DNA from: Pseudomonas putida
GTDB lineage: Bacteria > Pseudomonadota > Gammaproteobacteria > Pseudomonadales > Pseudomonadaceae
DNA length: 64,000 nt
Assembly (NCBI RefSeq): GCF_001941965.1
Contig: NZ_MKZO01000002.1
Coordinates: 112,173-176,172, forward strand
Direction of reading: 5' to 3'
Position numbers and translations under genes: made by a program. Each line of letters opens with the position of its first letter. Position 1 is the first letter of the stretch. Below the pieces are notes generated by a model, which ran no database searches, was not told where the DNA came from, and saw only the letters and a list, made by a program, of their open reading frames with translations. Shown piece by piece: positions 9,998 to 17,436 of this stretch.

Positions 9998-10543
9998 ATG
10001 CAGCGCCCCAAACCCGACCGCTTCGCGCAGGACACCTGTCACGGCTTCTACACCGACATCCTGCATTTCCTGCGCAAGCGCACGGACAACGCCAGCGATG
10101 CCGCGGACATGACCCAGGATGTCTTCACCCAGTGGCTGGGCTACCGCGACAAGGCGCGGGTCGAGCAGCCGCGGGCGTTCCTGTTCCAGATGGCACGCAA
10201 CCTGCTGCGCGATCACTGGCGGCGGCAGAAAGTCCGGCATGAGGTGGTCGATGAACAGGTCGATGCCAAGGAAGACGAACGCGCAAGCGACGCCCCCGAT
10301 TCCGACCCGCTGGCCGGGGCGCAACGCCTGCAACGCCTGGAGCAACTGAAGATTGTTCTCGCCGAACTCTCGCCGCGCCGCCGCGAAGCCCTTATGCTGC
10401 ACCGCTTCGAAGGTTTGAGTCAGGCGCAGATCAGTGAACGCATGGGGATTTCCGTCAGCATGGTGGAAAAGCACGTCGCCGCTGCGCTCCTGTACTGCAA
10501 ACAGCGCCTGGACAGTGACAACGTTGCGGAGCAACCGGAATGA
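9998..10543 (+). CDS. FecI-type ECF sigma factor
   Basis: A 181-residue extracytoplasmic-function sigma factor. Region 2 includes DAADMTQDVFTQWL near residues 34-48 and RAFLFQMARNLLRDHWRR; region 4 includes LSPRRREALMLHRFEGLSQAQISERMGIS with the helix-turn-helix near residue 140. It should direct RNA polymerase to the TonB receptor gene downstream when heme or a hemophore binds that receptor. The stop codon overlaps the start of the FecR gene (ATGA), so the two are translationally coupled. In P. aeruginosa terms the set resembles HxuI/HxuR/HxuA or HasI/HasS/HasR. Confidence 0.9.
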   Translation: MQRPKPDRFAQDTCHGFYTDILHFLRKRTDNASDAADMTQDVFTQWLGYRDKARVEQPRAFLFQMARNLLRDHWRRQKVRHEVVDEQVDAKEDERASDAPDSDPLAGAQRLQRLEQLKIVLAELSPRRREALMLHRFEGLSQAQISERMGISVSMVEKHVAAALLYCKQRLDSDNVAEQPE

Positions 10544-11487
10544 CCCAACCTGACAAGGACAGCCGTGCGGTCGACGCCCAGGCGGCGAGCTGGTTCACAC
10601 GCAACCGCAACGACCGCTCGCGGGCCTCGCGCAAGGCCTTCGCGCAGTGGCTTGAGCAACCCGGCCACGCCCATGCCTACCAGCAGTTCGAACAACTCTG
10701 GGACGACCTTGCCGCGCTCAAGGAATTGAACAAACCGGTGGAACTGCGCCCGCGCAAGACCGCCTACTGGCGGCCGGCCCTGGCGACGGCGGCGGCCTTG
10801 ATGTGCGCCCTGCTCGCCGGCAACCTCGGCACCACTGCGGCGCCGATCCAGCGCCAGCTGGCCAGCCAGGATGGCCAGCCCACCAGCGTCACCCTGCCCG
10901 ATGGCAGCCGTCTGCAGCTCAACGCCAATACCCGGCTGAGCATCGATTTCACGGCCGAGCGCCGCCTGGTGCACCTGGAACAGGGCCAGGTGTATCTCGA
11001 CGTCGCCCCGGACAAGGAACGGCCACTGTTCGTCGATGCCGGGACTGCGCGGGTGCGGGTGGTGGGCACCGCCTTCGACCTGCGCCGCGGTCAGCGCGAA
11101 CTGGTGCTGAGCGTATCCCATGGCCTGGTCGCCTTCGAAACGCCGGGGGAGCGGCGCGAGCCGCTGCTGCTTGGGGCGCGGGAACGGGCGGTGTACAACC
11201 TTGCCCGTGGCGACCTGAGCCGGCAGACCGTGAGCGATGGCGAGGTGGCGGACTGGCGTGGCGGACATGTGTCGTTCCGCAACCGCGAACTGGCCAGCCT
11301 GGTGGACGAGCTGTCGCTGTACCGGCCGGCAGCGGTGTTGCTGGCTGATCCGGCGCTGGCCGGGTACAAGGTCTCGGGCAATCTCGATGTGCATGACCCG
11401 GATGCGCTGCTCAATGCGCTGCCGGCGTTGCTGCCGGTGAAGACCGTGGCGCTGGCGGACGGGCGGATGCGTATCGAGCGCAAGTAA
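10540..11487 (+). CDS. FecR-type transmembrane anti-sigma factor
   Basis: A 315-residue single-pass protein that holds the FecI-type sigma factor until the TonB receptor signals. The cytoplasmic N-terminal part has AASWFTRNRNDRSRASRKAFAQWL (DUF4880-like). One membrane helix follows (ALATAAALMCALLAG, near residue 85), then the periplasmic FecR domain (TLPDGSRLQLNANTRLSIDF; VRVVGTAFDLRRG) and a C-terminal STN-like part (LSLYRPAAVLLADPALAGYKVSGNL). Gene order sigma, anti-sigma, receptor is the standard cell-surface signalling arrangement. Confidence 0.9.
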   Translation: MTQPDKDSRAVDAQAASWFTRNRNDRSRASRKAFAQWLEQPGHAHAYQQFEQLWDDLAALKELNKPVELRPRKTAYWRPALATAAALMCALLAGNLGTTAAPIQRQLASQDGQPTSVTLPDGSRLQLNANTRLSIDFTAERRLVHLEQGQVYLDVAPDKERPLFVDAGTARVRVVGTAFDLRRGQRELVLSVSHGLVAFETPGERREPLLLGARERAVYNLARGDLSRQTVSDGEVADWRGGHVSFRNRELASLVDELSLYRPAAVLLADPALAGYKVSGNLDVHDPDALLNALPALLPVKTVALADGRMRIERK

Positions 11488-11507
11488 TCTAGCTGGAACA
11501 CCACAAA

Positions 11508-11604
11508 ACCCTGTGGGAGCTGGCTTGCCAGCGATGAGGCCAGACCTGGCAACATCATTGCCCTTGCCGGCCTCAATCGCTGGCAAGCCAGCTCCCACAG
11601 GGTT
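11508..11604. repeat. REP inverted pair (outward-facing) between anti-sigma and receptor genes
   Basis: Here the order is reversed compared with most pairs in the window: CCTGTGGGAGCTGGCTTGCC comes first and GGCAAGCCAGCTCCCACAGG last. It separates the FecR gene from the promoter region of the TonB receptor, so it may end or stabilise the sigma/anti-sigma transcript. Confidence 0.92.
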
Positions 11605-11718
11605 CTGCATCCAGCCTTTAGAACTTGGTAAGAAATATTTTCATTCGCAGGTGAGGGTTTTCCTCCGCGCCGCGTCTTCCTCCCCGACTGCGCCGTCAAC
11701 ACCGTCTTTTTTTGGCCT

Positions 11719-14301
11719 TTGGCCGTTCCGGGGGAATTCATGTTTCGAGCTTTCAAGCCGTTGTCAGCCCGCCCATCGCTGCTAGCCGTGTGCCTGGCCC
11801 TGAGCCTGCAGGCCCAGGCCGCGCCGGTGCAGCTGCAATTGCCGGCGCAGTCGCTGGCCACCTCGCTGAGCCAGGTGGCGCAACAGGCCCAGGTGCAGTT
11901 GCTGTTCGACGAGAGCCTGCTGCGCAACGTTTCCGCGCCAGCCCTCAACGGCCAGTTCAGCGCCGAGGAAGCCATCACCCGCCTGCTCGCCAGCAGCCGC
12001 TTTACCCTGGTCAAGGTGGGCAACACCTACGTGGTCCGCGCCAAGGAAAACGAGACCACGCCGCCCGGCAACGCCAACACCAGCATCCAGCTCGGCGCCA
12101 TGAGCATCGTCGGCGACGGCCAGCAGGTCACCCCGGCCACCGTCGGCCGCTCGACCCTGAGCCAGCGCGATATCGACCGTGAACAGGCAAACAACGTCCC
12201 CTCCCTGCTGGGCACCCTGCCCGGCGTGGAAATGGCCGGTTCCATGATGCCCGGCGGGCAGAAGGTGAACATCTGGGGCATGGGCGACGCCGAGGACATC
12301 CAGCTGACCGTCGACGGCGCGACCAAGACCGGCTTCGAGCGCTACCAGCAAGGCACCATGTTCGTCGAGCCGGAGCTGATCAAGAGCATCGAGGTGGAGA
12401 AAGGCCCGCACTCGCCTTTCGTCGGCAACGGCGGCCTGGGCGGTAGCGTCAACATGACCACCAAGGATGCTCCGGACCTGCTGCAGGACGGCCGCGACAG
12501 CGGCGCCATGCTCAAGTACGGCTACTCCAGCAACGACCATCAGCAGGTCTACAGTTCGGCGCTGTACGGCCGCACCGAGGACCGCCGCATCGACGCCCTG
12601 GTCTACCTGACCAAGCGTGACGGCGACGACTTCAAGCTGGCCTCTTCGCAGCCCGACCCGCGCAACCAGTACCCGATCAACCCCAAGCGCCTGCCCGACA
12701 GCGCCCAGGACCTGGAAGGCGGGCTGTTCAAGCTGAACGTCCAGCTCACTGACGAGCAATCCCTCGGGCTGTCGTACTCGCGCTCGAACAACCAGCGCAT
12801 GACCCGCTATTCGTCGACCAACTACTCGACGCCGCCGACCCAGGCCAACATCGACCGGTATGGCTACGACCAGGCCATCCGCCGCTTCCTCGCCCACCGC
12901 GAAACCATCGACACCACCTGGTCGGCCAAGTACCGCTTCCAGCCGGTGGACAACCCGCTGGTCAACCTGGAAGTGAAGTACAGCGAGTCCGACGTCGACC
13001 AGACCGACGACCGCGGCCCCAACGCGTTCTTTCAGCTCGCTACCGGCGGGCGCAAGATGGACACCGAGTACAAGGACCGCAACTTCGAAGTGCGTAACAC
13101 TGCGCAATTCGACACCGGCGCGCTCCAGCACTCGCTGACCACCGGCTTCGAGCTGCACCGCCACGCCCGGGAAGTCGACATGTGGATGCCGGGCGCCGCG
13201 CAGAACACGGCCGCCTACAACTACGGCCACTTCCAGCCAGCCTTCATGCCCCACGGCAAGGTCGACACCAACAGTGCCTACGTGCAGGACGCGATCACGA
13301 TCGGCCAGGTGACCATCACCCCGTCGCTGCGCTATGACCATGTGCGCAACCGCGGCGAAGAAAACGATGCACCGTTCTACAACGTCGCCTCCGCCGGCCA
13401 TGACTACGGCGACAAGACCTACACCGGCTGGTCGCCGCGCCTGGCGCTGTTCTGGCGTGCCACTGACGACACAGCGTTCTTCGCCGACTACTCGAAGACC
13501 TGGCGCGCGCCGGTGATCGACGAACAATACGAAGTGCAAAGCGCCGCCAGCAGCCGCAGCGCCACCAGCCGCAATCTCGACCCCGAACGCATCACCGCCG
13601 TGCGCGTAGGTAACGTCACCGACTTCTCCGGGCTGATGTTCAGCGACGACAACCTGCAGGTACGCACCACCCTGTTCCACAACACGATCAAGGACGAAAT
13701 CTTCAAGAACCTCGGTGTCGAATGCCAGGCGCAGAACCCGACGGGTGCCAGCATCAGCAAGGCGTGTGGCGACTACCTGATCGGCGTCTATCGCAACCTG
13801 GATGGGGTGACCTACAAGGGCTTCGAGATGGAGAGTTTCTACGACTCCACCTACCTGTTCGGCACCCTGTCCTACACCTGGGTGAGCGGCAAGCATGAAG
13901 GTGCCTACAACAACCCCTGGGGCCCGGATGTCTGGGCCCGGGACGTGCCGGCGCCGAAATGGGTGGCGCGGCTGGGCGTGAAGATTCCCGACTGGGATGT
14001 GGTGGTGGGCTGGAAAGGCCTGTGGGTGCGCCAGACCGATCGCCTGCCCAGCGACAAATACGGCCCCGGCGACCTGGGCAGCGCCCTGGGCGACAGCGCC
14101 TGGGACCACCGCGCCAACGACGCCTACAACGTCCAGGGCCTGTTCGCCAGCTGGAAGCCGCAGCAGCCTTACCTGAAAGGAACCGAGGTCAACTTCACCC
14201 TGGACAACATGTTCAACCGCGACTACATGCCGATGCTCAGCGACAACAACGTGTACAGCACCGGGCGCAATGCCAAGGTGAGTGTGACGCGGTTCTTCTG
14301 A
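11719..14301 (+). CDS. TonB-dependent heme/hemophore-type receptor with STN signalling domain
   Basis: An 860-residue outer-membrane receptor. A start at ATG 11719 or 11740 is possible; 11740 gives a cleaner signal peptide (MFRAFKPLSARPSLLAVCLA, cleavage after QAQA). The periplasmic STN domain follows (LPAQSLATSLSQVAQQAQVQ), then the plug (STLSQRDIDREQANNVPSLL; VEKGPHSPFVGNGGLGGSV) and a beta-barrel ending in VSVTRFF. A FRAP-box equivalent TWRAPVIDEQYE is present, as in hemoglobin/transferrin/lactoferrin-class receptors. With the upstream sigma/anti-sigma pair it should sense and import heme. No hemophore gene hasA lies nearby, which favours an HxuA-like over a Has system. Confidence 0.88.
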   Translation: MAVPGEFMFRAFKPLSARPSLLAVCLALSLQAQAAPVQLQLPAQSLATSLSQVAQQAQVQLLFDESLLRNVSAPALNGQFSAEEAITRLLASSRFTLVKVGNTYVVRAKENETTPPGNANTSIQLGAMSIVGDGQQVTPATVGRSTLSQRDIDREQANNVPSLLGTLPGVEMAGSMMPGGQKVNIWGMGDAEDIQLTVDGATKTGFERYQQGTMFVEPELIKSIEVEKGPHSPFVGNGGLGGSVNMTTKDAPDLLQDGRDSGAMLKYGYSSNDHQQVYSSALYGRTEDRRIDALVYLTKRDGDDFKLASSQPDPRNQYPINPKRLPDSAQDLEGGLFKLNVQLTDEQSLGLSYSRSNNQRMTRYSSTNYSTPPTQANIDRYGYDQAIRRFLAHRETIDTTWSAKYRFQPVDNPLVNLEVKYSESDVDQTDDRGPNAFFQLATGGRKMDTEYKDRNFEVRNTAQFDTGALQHSLTTGFELHRHAREVDMWMPGAAQNTAAYNYGHFQPAFMPHGKVDTNSAYVQDAITIGQVTITPSLRYDHVRNRGEENDAPFYNVASAGHDYGDKTYTGWSPRLALFWRATDDTAFFADYSKTWRAPVIDEQYEVQSAASSRSATSRNLDPERITAVRVGNVTDFSGLMFSDDNLQVRTTLFHNTIKDEIFKNLGVECQAQNPTGASISKACGDYLIGVYRNLDGVTYKGFEMESFYDSTYLFGTLSYTWVSGKHEGAYNNPWGPDVWARDVPAPKWVARLGVKIPDWDVVVGWKGLWVRQTDRLPSDKYGPGDLGSALGDSAWDHRANDAYNVQGLFASWKPQQPYLKGTEVNFTLDNMFNRDYMPMLSDNNVYSTGRNAKVSVTRFF

Positions 14302-14345
14302 CAGCTGCGGGCAAGCCTGACTGGGATTTTGTGAACGACGCAGAA

Positions 14346-14480
14346 TCCTGTGGGCTTGCCAGCGATGAGCATGGGTATCTACATATCTCTGGGGCAGGCG
14401 CAGATGCTGGGTTAGCACAGGATTTGTAGGAGCGTCGGCCATCAGCCCGAGATGTGTAGATACCCATGCAGCGATGAGGC
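14346..14480. repeat. REP remnant interrupted by a 97-bp palindromic element
   Basis: A single degenerate REP (CCTGTGGGCTTGCCAGCGATGAG) is broken after CAGCGATGAG. A 97-bp stretch at 14371-14467 follows, bounded by near-perfect inverted arms ATGGGTATCTACATATCT and AGATGTGTAGATACCCAT with one mismatch. CAGCGATGAG then recurs and the REP continues into GGCC. The 10-base direct repeat looks like a target-site duplication. The inner part contains TTGTAGGAGCGTCGGCC, reminiscent of a different Pseudomonas REP family. Confidence 0.75.
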
Positions 14481-14504
14481 CATCAGCCACACCCAGCACC
14501 ACCG

Positions 14505-14655
14505 AGTCGTCTACACTTCCTGAACACCCCGGCACTCGCCGGGGCCTCTCCATCCGCTCCCTGGCAGAGTCGTCCGTCGTCGCCATCGTGCTGATACCGA
14601 CGGGGCCGATTCGCATCCCCTTTTCCTTCGCACGGGTACGGCGCCCGTGTCTCCA
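14505..14655 (+). promoter_or_regulatory. Conserved leader of the variable cassette ORF (copy 1)
   Basis: The block CTACACTTCCTGAACACCCC through GCATCCCCTTTT is nearly identical to 16330-16442 in copy 2. It includes a hairpin CCCCGGCACTCGCCGGGG and, further on, a short stem ACGGG...CCCGT. It lies immediately upstream of an ORF that is strongly diverged between copies, so it probably carries the promoter or 5' untranslated region. Confidence 0.6.
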
Positions 14656-14700
14656 GCCTTCTTGCGGGCTCATTAAGAAGCGAGCCCTGGGAGCCTGTCC

Positions 14701-15546
14701 ATGCGTGTTATCAAAAAGTCTGATCTCATCGTCGAGGGAATCATTCCATACGCTCCTGCCCCAAACCCGAGACGTCCGTTCGATACGGCAATCTATTGTC
14801 GATATCCCATGATCAATTTCAGGCTTATGGAAGTGCCCCCTTGGGGCCTAGTGTTGCCAGTACTCGGAGCGAAGGAAGAATCAATCGAGTACAACTTCGA
14901 AGCAGAAACCCTTTATATGCCCGCAGGCACAGTGCTGGGCATTCGATGGTCGCCGCATGACGGACAGAACATACATACCCTGACCCGAACGCTGCCGGGA
15001 GACGGCCAAGTCAGCACATTCATCCCTATCCCGGATGCTTGGGTACTCGAATGCGAAGGACAAGGGGTTCTGATCGAATACGAAGCCTCCTACCCGGATG
15101 GCAGCGTGGACCTCGGCAGGAGTTTCGATGTTCAGGTCAGCAAGCACCTTGACTATGGCGAGGTGAGTTTCGACGGTCTGGAAGACGGTGACACCTTGAA
15201 TCCGAGCGATTATCCCGACGGGATCGGAGTCACGATCGAGCCTGTAGTAAATGTCGCGGAATACAACACTATCCGCTTTTTCTGGCACACATACGGCCAC
15301 CTGGGCGACACGTTGGTCTTATTGAGTAGTTGGCTGCACGTCATCAACTGCGCGCCAGGCAAAACCTACCAGTTCGTCGTTCCCGCTGAGTCCTATAGCG
15401 AGTGGAACGATCCAAGGTTCGATTATGTGAGTGCTATCGCCACCTGTTCGATGATTCTGCTTCCCGAACCGCAAATGCAAATGCAAATGAGATGGGGCTT
15501 TGGTGCGAAAACCTTCGGTATCGCCTACGAGACGAAGTCGCGCTAA
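14701..15546 (+). CDS. Hypothetical variable cassette protein A, Ig-like pattern
   Basis: A 281-residue protein with no signal peptide and no membrane helix, starting at ATG 14701 after GGGAGCC. I do not recognise a named family. It aligns end to end with the protein at 16519: shared landmarks are VPPWG, LxMPAGTxLGxRWxPxDG, VLIEYEAxxPDG, NPSDYPDGI and a C-terminal PEPxxxxxWGF. The alternation of short strands with PDG turns resembles the repeated Ig-like modules of some Pseudomonas surface proteins. The gene is visibly richer in A/T than its neighbours, which suggests transfer. Confidence 0.7.
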   Translation: MRVIKKSDLIVEGIIPYAPAPNPRRPFDTAIYCRYPMINFRLMEVPPWGLVLPVLGAKEESIEYNFEAETLYMPAGTVLGIRWSPHDGQNIHTLTRTLPGDGQVSTFIPIPDAWVLECEGQGVLIEYEASYPDGSVDLGRSFDVQVSKHLDYGEVSFDGLEDGDTLNPSDYPDGIGVTIEPVVNVAEYNTIRFFWHTYGHLGDTLVLLSSWLHVINCAPGKTYQFVVPAESYSEWNDPRFDYVSAIATCSMILLPEPQMQMQMRWGFGAKTFGIAYETKSR

Positions 15547-15583
15547 AGGAAATGGATTGGGCACCGTGCCCAACGTCAGAAAA

Positions 15584-15620
15584 GAAACGGCCGCGGAAAT
15601 CACCTCCGCGGCCCGTTTTT
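15584..15620. terminator. Bidirectional terminator between cassette ORF A and the small opposite gene
   Basis: GGCCGCGGA (15589-15597) and TCCGCGGCC (15605-15613) form a nine-pair stem followed by a run of T on the plus strand and by T-rich sequence (TTTCTTTT) on the minus strand. It can end both converging genes. Confidence 0.85.
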
Positions 15621-15862
15621 CATACCGGAATGGTCACCGACGATGGCGATTGCGCAATCGCCAGCAAGGCCTTGGAGATCCGCATGTTCAGCACGGCGTC
15701 ACTGAGCATTTCCCGGTGCCGTGCATCGGGCGGGTCGGGAAGGTATGAGGTCTTGAGGATGGCTCTTGTAAGGTGCTCCACCGCGCGGGTGATGGCTTCT
15801 TCATGGGAGAGGCCGGGGCCGACGCAGAGGGCGGGAGGTGGATCGGGGACGAGCTTTTTCAT
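15620..15862 (-). CDS. Small conserved cassette protein, copy 1 (80 residues, unknown function)
   Basis: An 80-residue protein starting MKKLVPDPPPALCVGPGL. I recall this as a common short Pseudomonas hypothetical, perhaps of the DUF6124 kind, but no function is known to me. It has a proline-rich N-terminus and two predicted helices (HEEAITRAVEHLTRAIL; MLSDAVLNMRISKALLAIA). The frame is open upstream, but the conserved part begins at 15862. It is almost identical to the copy at 17436-17678, differing only near the C-terminus (SSVTIPV against SQVTVPV). Its upstream region is a conserved structured leader. Confidence 0.75.
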   Translation of the reverse strand: MKKLVPDPPPALCVGPGLSHEEAITRAVEHLTRAILKTSYLPDPPDARHREMLSDAVLNMRISKALLAIAQSPSSVTIPV

Positions 15863-15900
15863 GGTGTGGTGCTCACTGAAGTTCGAGTGGGCCACATCCG

Positions 15901-16035
15901 CTGCTAAACGAAGGGTGGCGACTGTACGTGGGTTAGCAGACCGGTCAATGAGCAAACCCGGCGCGCCCGAAGGCGCCCACACGTACAGCCGCCATAAAGC
16001 GCTGGCTGATGGTTTGCTCATAGCCGAACTGCTAA
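15901..16035 (-). ncRNA. Structured leader RNA upstream of the small cassette gene, copy 1
   Basis: Read on the minus strand, 5' to 3': TTAGCAG (16035-16029), stem arm ATGAGCAAAC (16021-16012), TGGCGGCTGTACG (15994-15982), a hairpin GCGCC-UUCG-GGCGC, stem arm GTTTGCTCAT (15957-15948), CTGCTAA (15939-15933), CGTACAGTCGCCA, and TTAGCAG again (15907-15901). CTGCTAA can pair with either TTAGCAG, and the TGGCG arm can pair with the downstream CGTACAG arm, so two exclusive folds exist. Copy 2 keeps the pairing with different bases. It ends about 40 bases before the start codon of the small gene. Confidence 0.65.
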
Positions 16036-16203
16036 TCCGGCATCGTCAATATCGCGACGACCGACGCAGACTAGGCAGCGTTTCCACATGACGCAACCAC
16101 CAGGCGTGGTCGGGGAGTATGCTTGGGAAATTGCCTACAAGAAAGTCGGAAATCGATGAAGTTCCCGGCTGATATGCAACAGTTTATGGATGGGTTGCCC
16201 ATC
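16036..16203. other. Conserved distal part of cassette copy 1, no gene
   Basis: About 140 bases from ACTAGGCAGCGTTTCCACATG onward are nearly identical to 17885-18015 in copy 2. No ORF is convincing. It is the likely location of the promoter for the minus-strand leader and small gene, though I cannot fix -35 and -10 boxes with confidence. Confidence 0.45.
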
Positions 16204-16288
16204 CCGGCCTCATCGCTGGCAAGCCAGCGCCCACAGGTCCAACGGCGCACGCGGACCCTGTGGGAGCTGGCTTGCCAGCGATGAGGCC
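16204..16288. repeat. REP inverted pair (inward-facing) between the two cassette copies
   Basis: GGCCTCATCGCTGGCAAGCC and the inverse GGCTTGCCAGCGATGAGGCC enclose a short spacer. The pair lies exactly at the junction of cassette copies 1 and 2. Confidence 0.93.
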
Positions 16289-16518
16289 AGCAGCCACACC
16301 CAGGAACACCCTGCCCGGCGCAAGACTCTTCTACACTTCCTGAACACCCCGGCATTCGCCCGGGTCACTCCATCCGCTCCCTGGCAGAGTCGTCCGTCGT
16401 CGCCATCGTGCTGATACCGACGGGGCCGATTTGCATCCCCTTTTTCTTCTCATGGGTACGGCGCCCGTGACAATGGCCTTCTTTAGGGCACGCTGACGTG
16501 CGGCTCAAGGAGCCTGAA

Positions 16519-17346
16519 ATGCAACTAGGGCAAATGAACCACGGCTTGCAGTTCCAGTATCGCGCTGACGGTAAAGTCCCGACGCAGACCCCTATCTATT
16601 GTGCTTTCGTCGTGGAGGGGTTCTACATGCTCAATGTGCCACCGTGGGGAAATATTCTGACGGTCGAAATGGCACAGGAGTCTTCCGTCGGCTATTTCCT
16701 CGAAATAAACAGCCTGGGCCTGCCCGCCGGAACCATGCTCGGCATGCGCTGGACGCCTCAGGACGGCATAGGTGTACACCGCTCAACTCATCAAATGACG
16801 GGCGAGGAGCCGTCAAATGTCAGGCTACGCCTTGAAGATAACTGGATTATCGAGAGCGAAAATAAAAGAGTATTGATCGAACAAGAGGCTGTGCTGCCAG
16901 ACGGCACGGTACAGATTGGCGAAGCCATCTCTATCAGGGTGCCCAAGCGCCTCAAATGGGGCGCAATGACTGTCGGCGACAATCAGCAGGATTTCGATGA
17001 TCTTGACCCCTCCCTATATCCAGATGGCATCCGGGTGCACTACCAACCCATCGTGAATATCGAGGAATGGCATCCGGTGCGGCTTTCCTGGTCTGTGGCG
17101 GCAATTGCCGACGGCGGATTTATTACTCTCTATAAATCCGTCCAGACACTCCCTGGAAAACCCGATGGGGATTACAGCTATCTAATTCCACCAGAAGGCT
17201 ATACGGGGTTCGAGAACCATGAATATGATCGAATCGTGGTCGAAGTCGCCCCTTATGTCGTAATGGCTCCCGAACCGAACCGCCAGCACATATGGGGCTT
17301 TGAAGGGTATGGCATCAGGTTATGGCTGAAACGTCCTAGCAGTTGA
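16519..17346 (+). CDS. Hypothetical variable cassette protein B, Ig-like pattern
   Basis: A 275-residue protein from the ATG at 16519, preceded by AAGGAGCC at the position equivalent to the ribosome-binding site of protein A; a GTG start at 16498 is possible but less likely. It has no signal peptide or membrane helix and is soluble by appearance. It is homologous to protein A over its whole length but clearly diverged, sharing VPPWGN, LPAGTMLGMRWTPQDG, VLIEQEAVLPDG, DPSLYPDGIRV and a C-terminal EPNxxxIWGFEGYGI. Its flanking DNA is nearly the same as in copy 1, so divergence is concentrated in this ORF. Function is unknown. Confidence 0.7.
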   Translation: MQLGQMNHGLQFQYRADGKVPTQTPIYCAFVVEGFYMLNVPPWGNILTVEMAQESSVGYFLEINSLGLPAGTMLGMRWTPQDGIGVHRSTHQMTGEEPSNVRLRLEDNWIIESENKRVLIEQEAVLPDGTVQIGEAISIRVPKRLKWGAMTVGDNQQDFDDLDPSLYPDGIRVHYQPIVNIEEWHPVRLSWSVAAIADGGFITLYKSVQTLPGKPDGDYSYLIPPEGYTGFENHEYDRIVVEVAPYVVMAPEPNRQHIWGFEGYGIRLWLKRPSS

Positions 17347-17407
17347 CTTCACTGAAACAACACTTTTGCAAGAGCACAAGCTGGATAGGCATTAAAAAAA
17401 CACCCGA

Positions 17408-17436
17408 AGGCCGCGGAGTAATCTCCGCGGTTTTTT
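17408..17436. terminator. Terminator between cassette ORF B and the small opposite gene
   Basis: CCGCGGAG and CTCCGCGG form the stem, followed by TTTTTT at 17431-17436. It is equivalent to the terminator of copy 1 with a different loop (TAAT). Confidence 0.85.

Larger units (their letters stand above)
14485..16202. repeat. Cassette copy 1 of a tandemly repeated unit of about 1.8 kb
   Basis: The segment from AGCCACACCC at 14485 to the end at about 16202 recurs from 16292 to 18017 at an offset of 1807 to 1814 bases. The leader before the forward ORF, the terminator zone, the small minus-strand gene and the leader of that gene are closely similar or identical in both copies. The forward ORF between them is only distantly related. 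Each copy is bounded by REP sequence. Confidence 0.9.

Noticed and set aside
11719..14301. Complete Has hemophore system
   Set aside because: No hasA or hasDEF genes follow the receptor, so the unit was described only as heme/hemophore type.
11782..14673. 963-residue minus-strand ORF opposite the TonB receptor
   Set aside because: It is antisense to a full receptor gene and its protein is low-complexity (rich in Gly, Val, His, Gln, Arg), the usual shadow of a high-GC gene. Similar long shadows opposite the chemoreceptor, bglX, ttgA/ttgB and other genes were dropped for the same reason.
15901..16035. Integron attC site in the cassette array
   Set aside because: The repeats CTGCTAA/TTAGCAG do not fit the RYYYAAC/GTTRRRY attC ends, no integron integrase is present, and the cassettes carry two opposed genes with long non-coding parts. 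A folded single-strand recombination role remains only a remote alternative.
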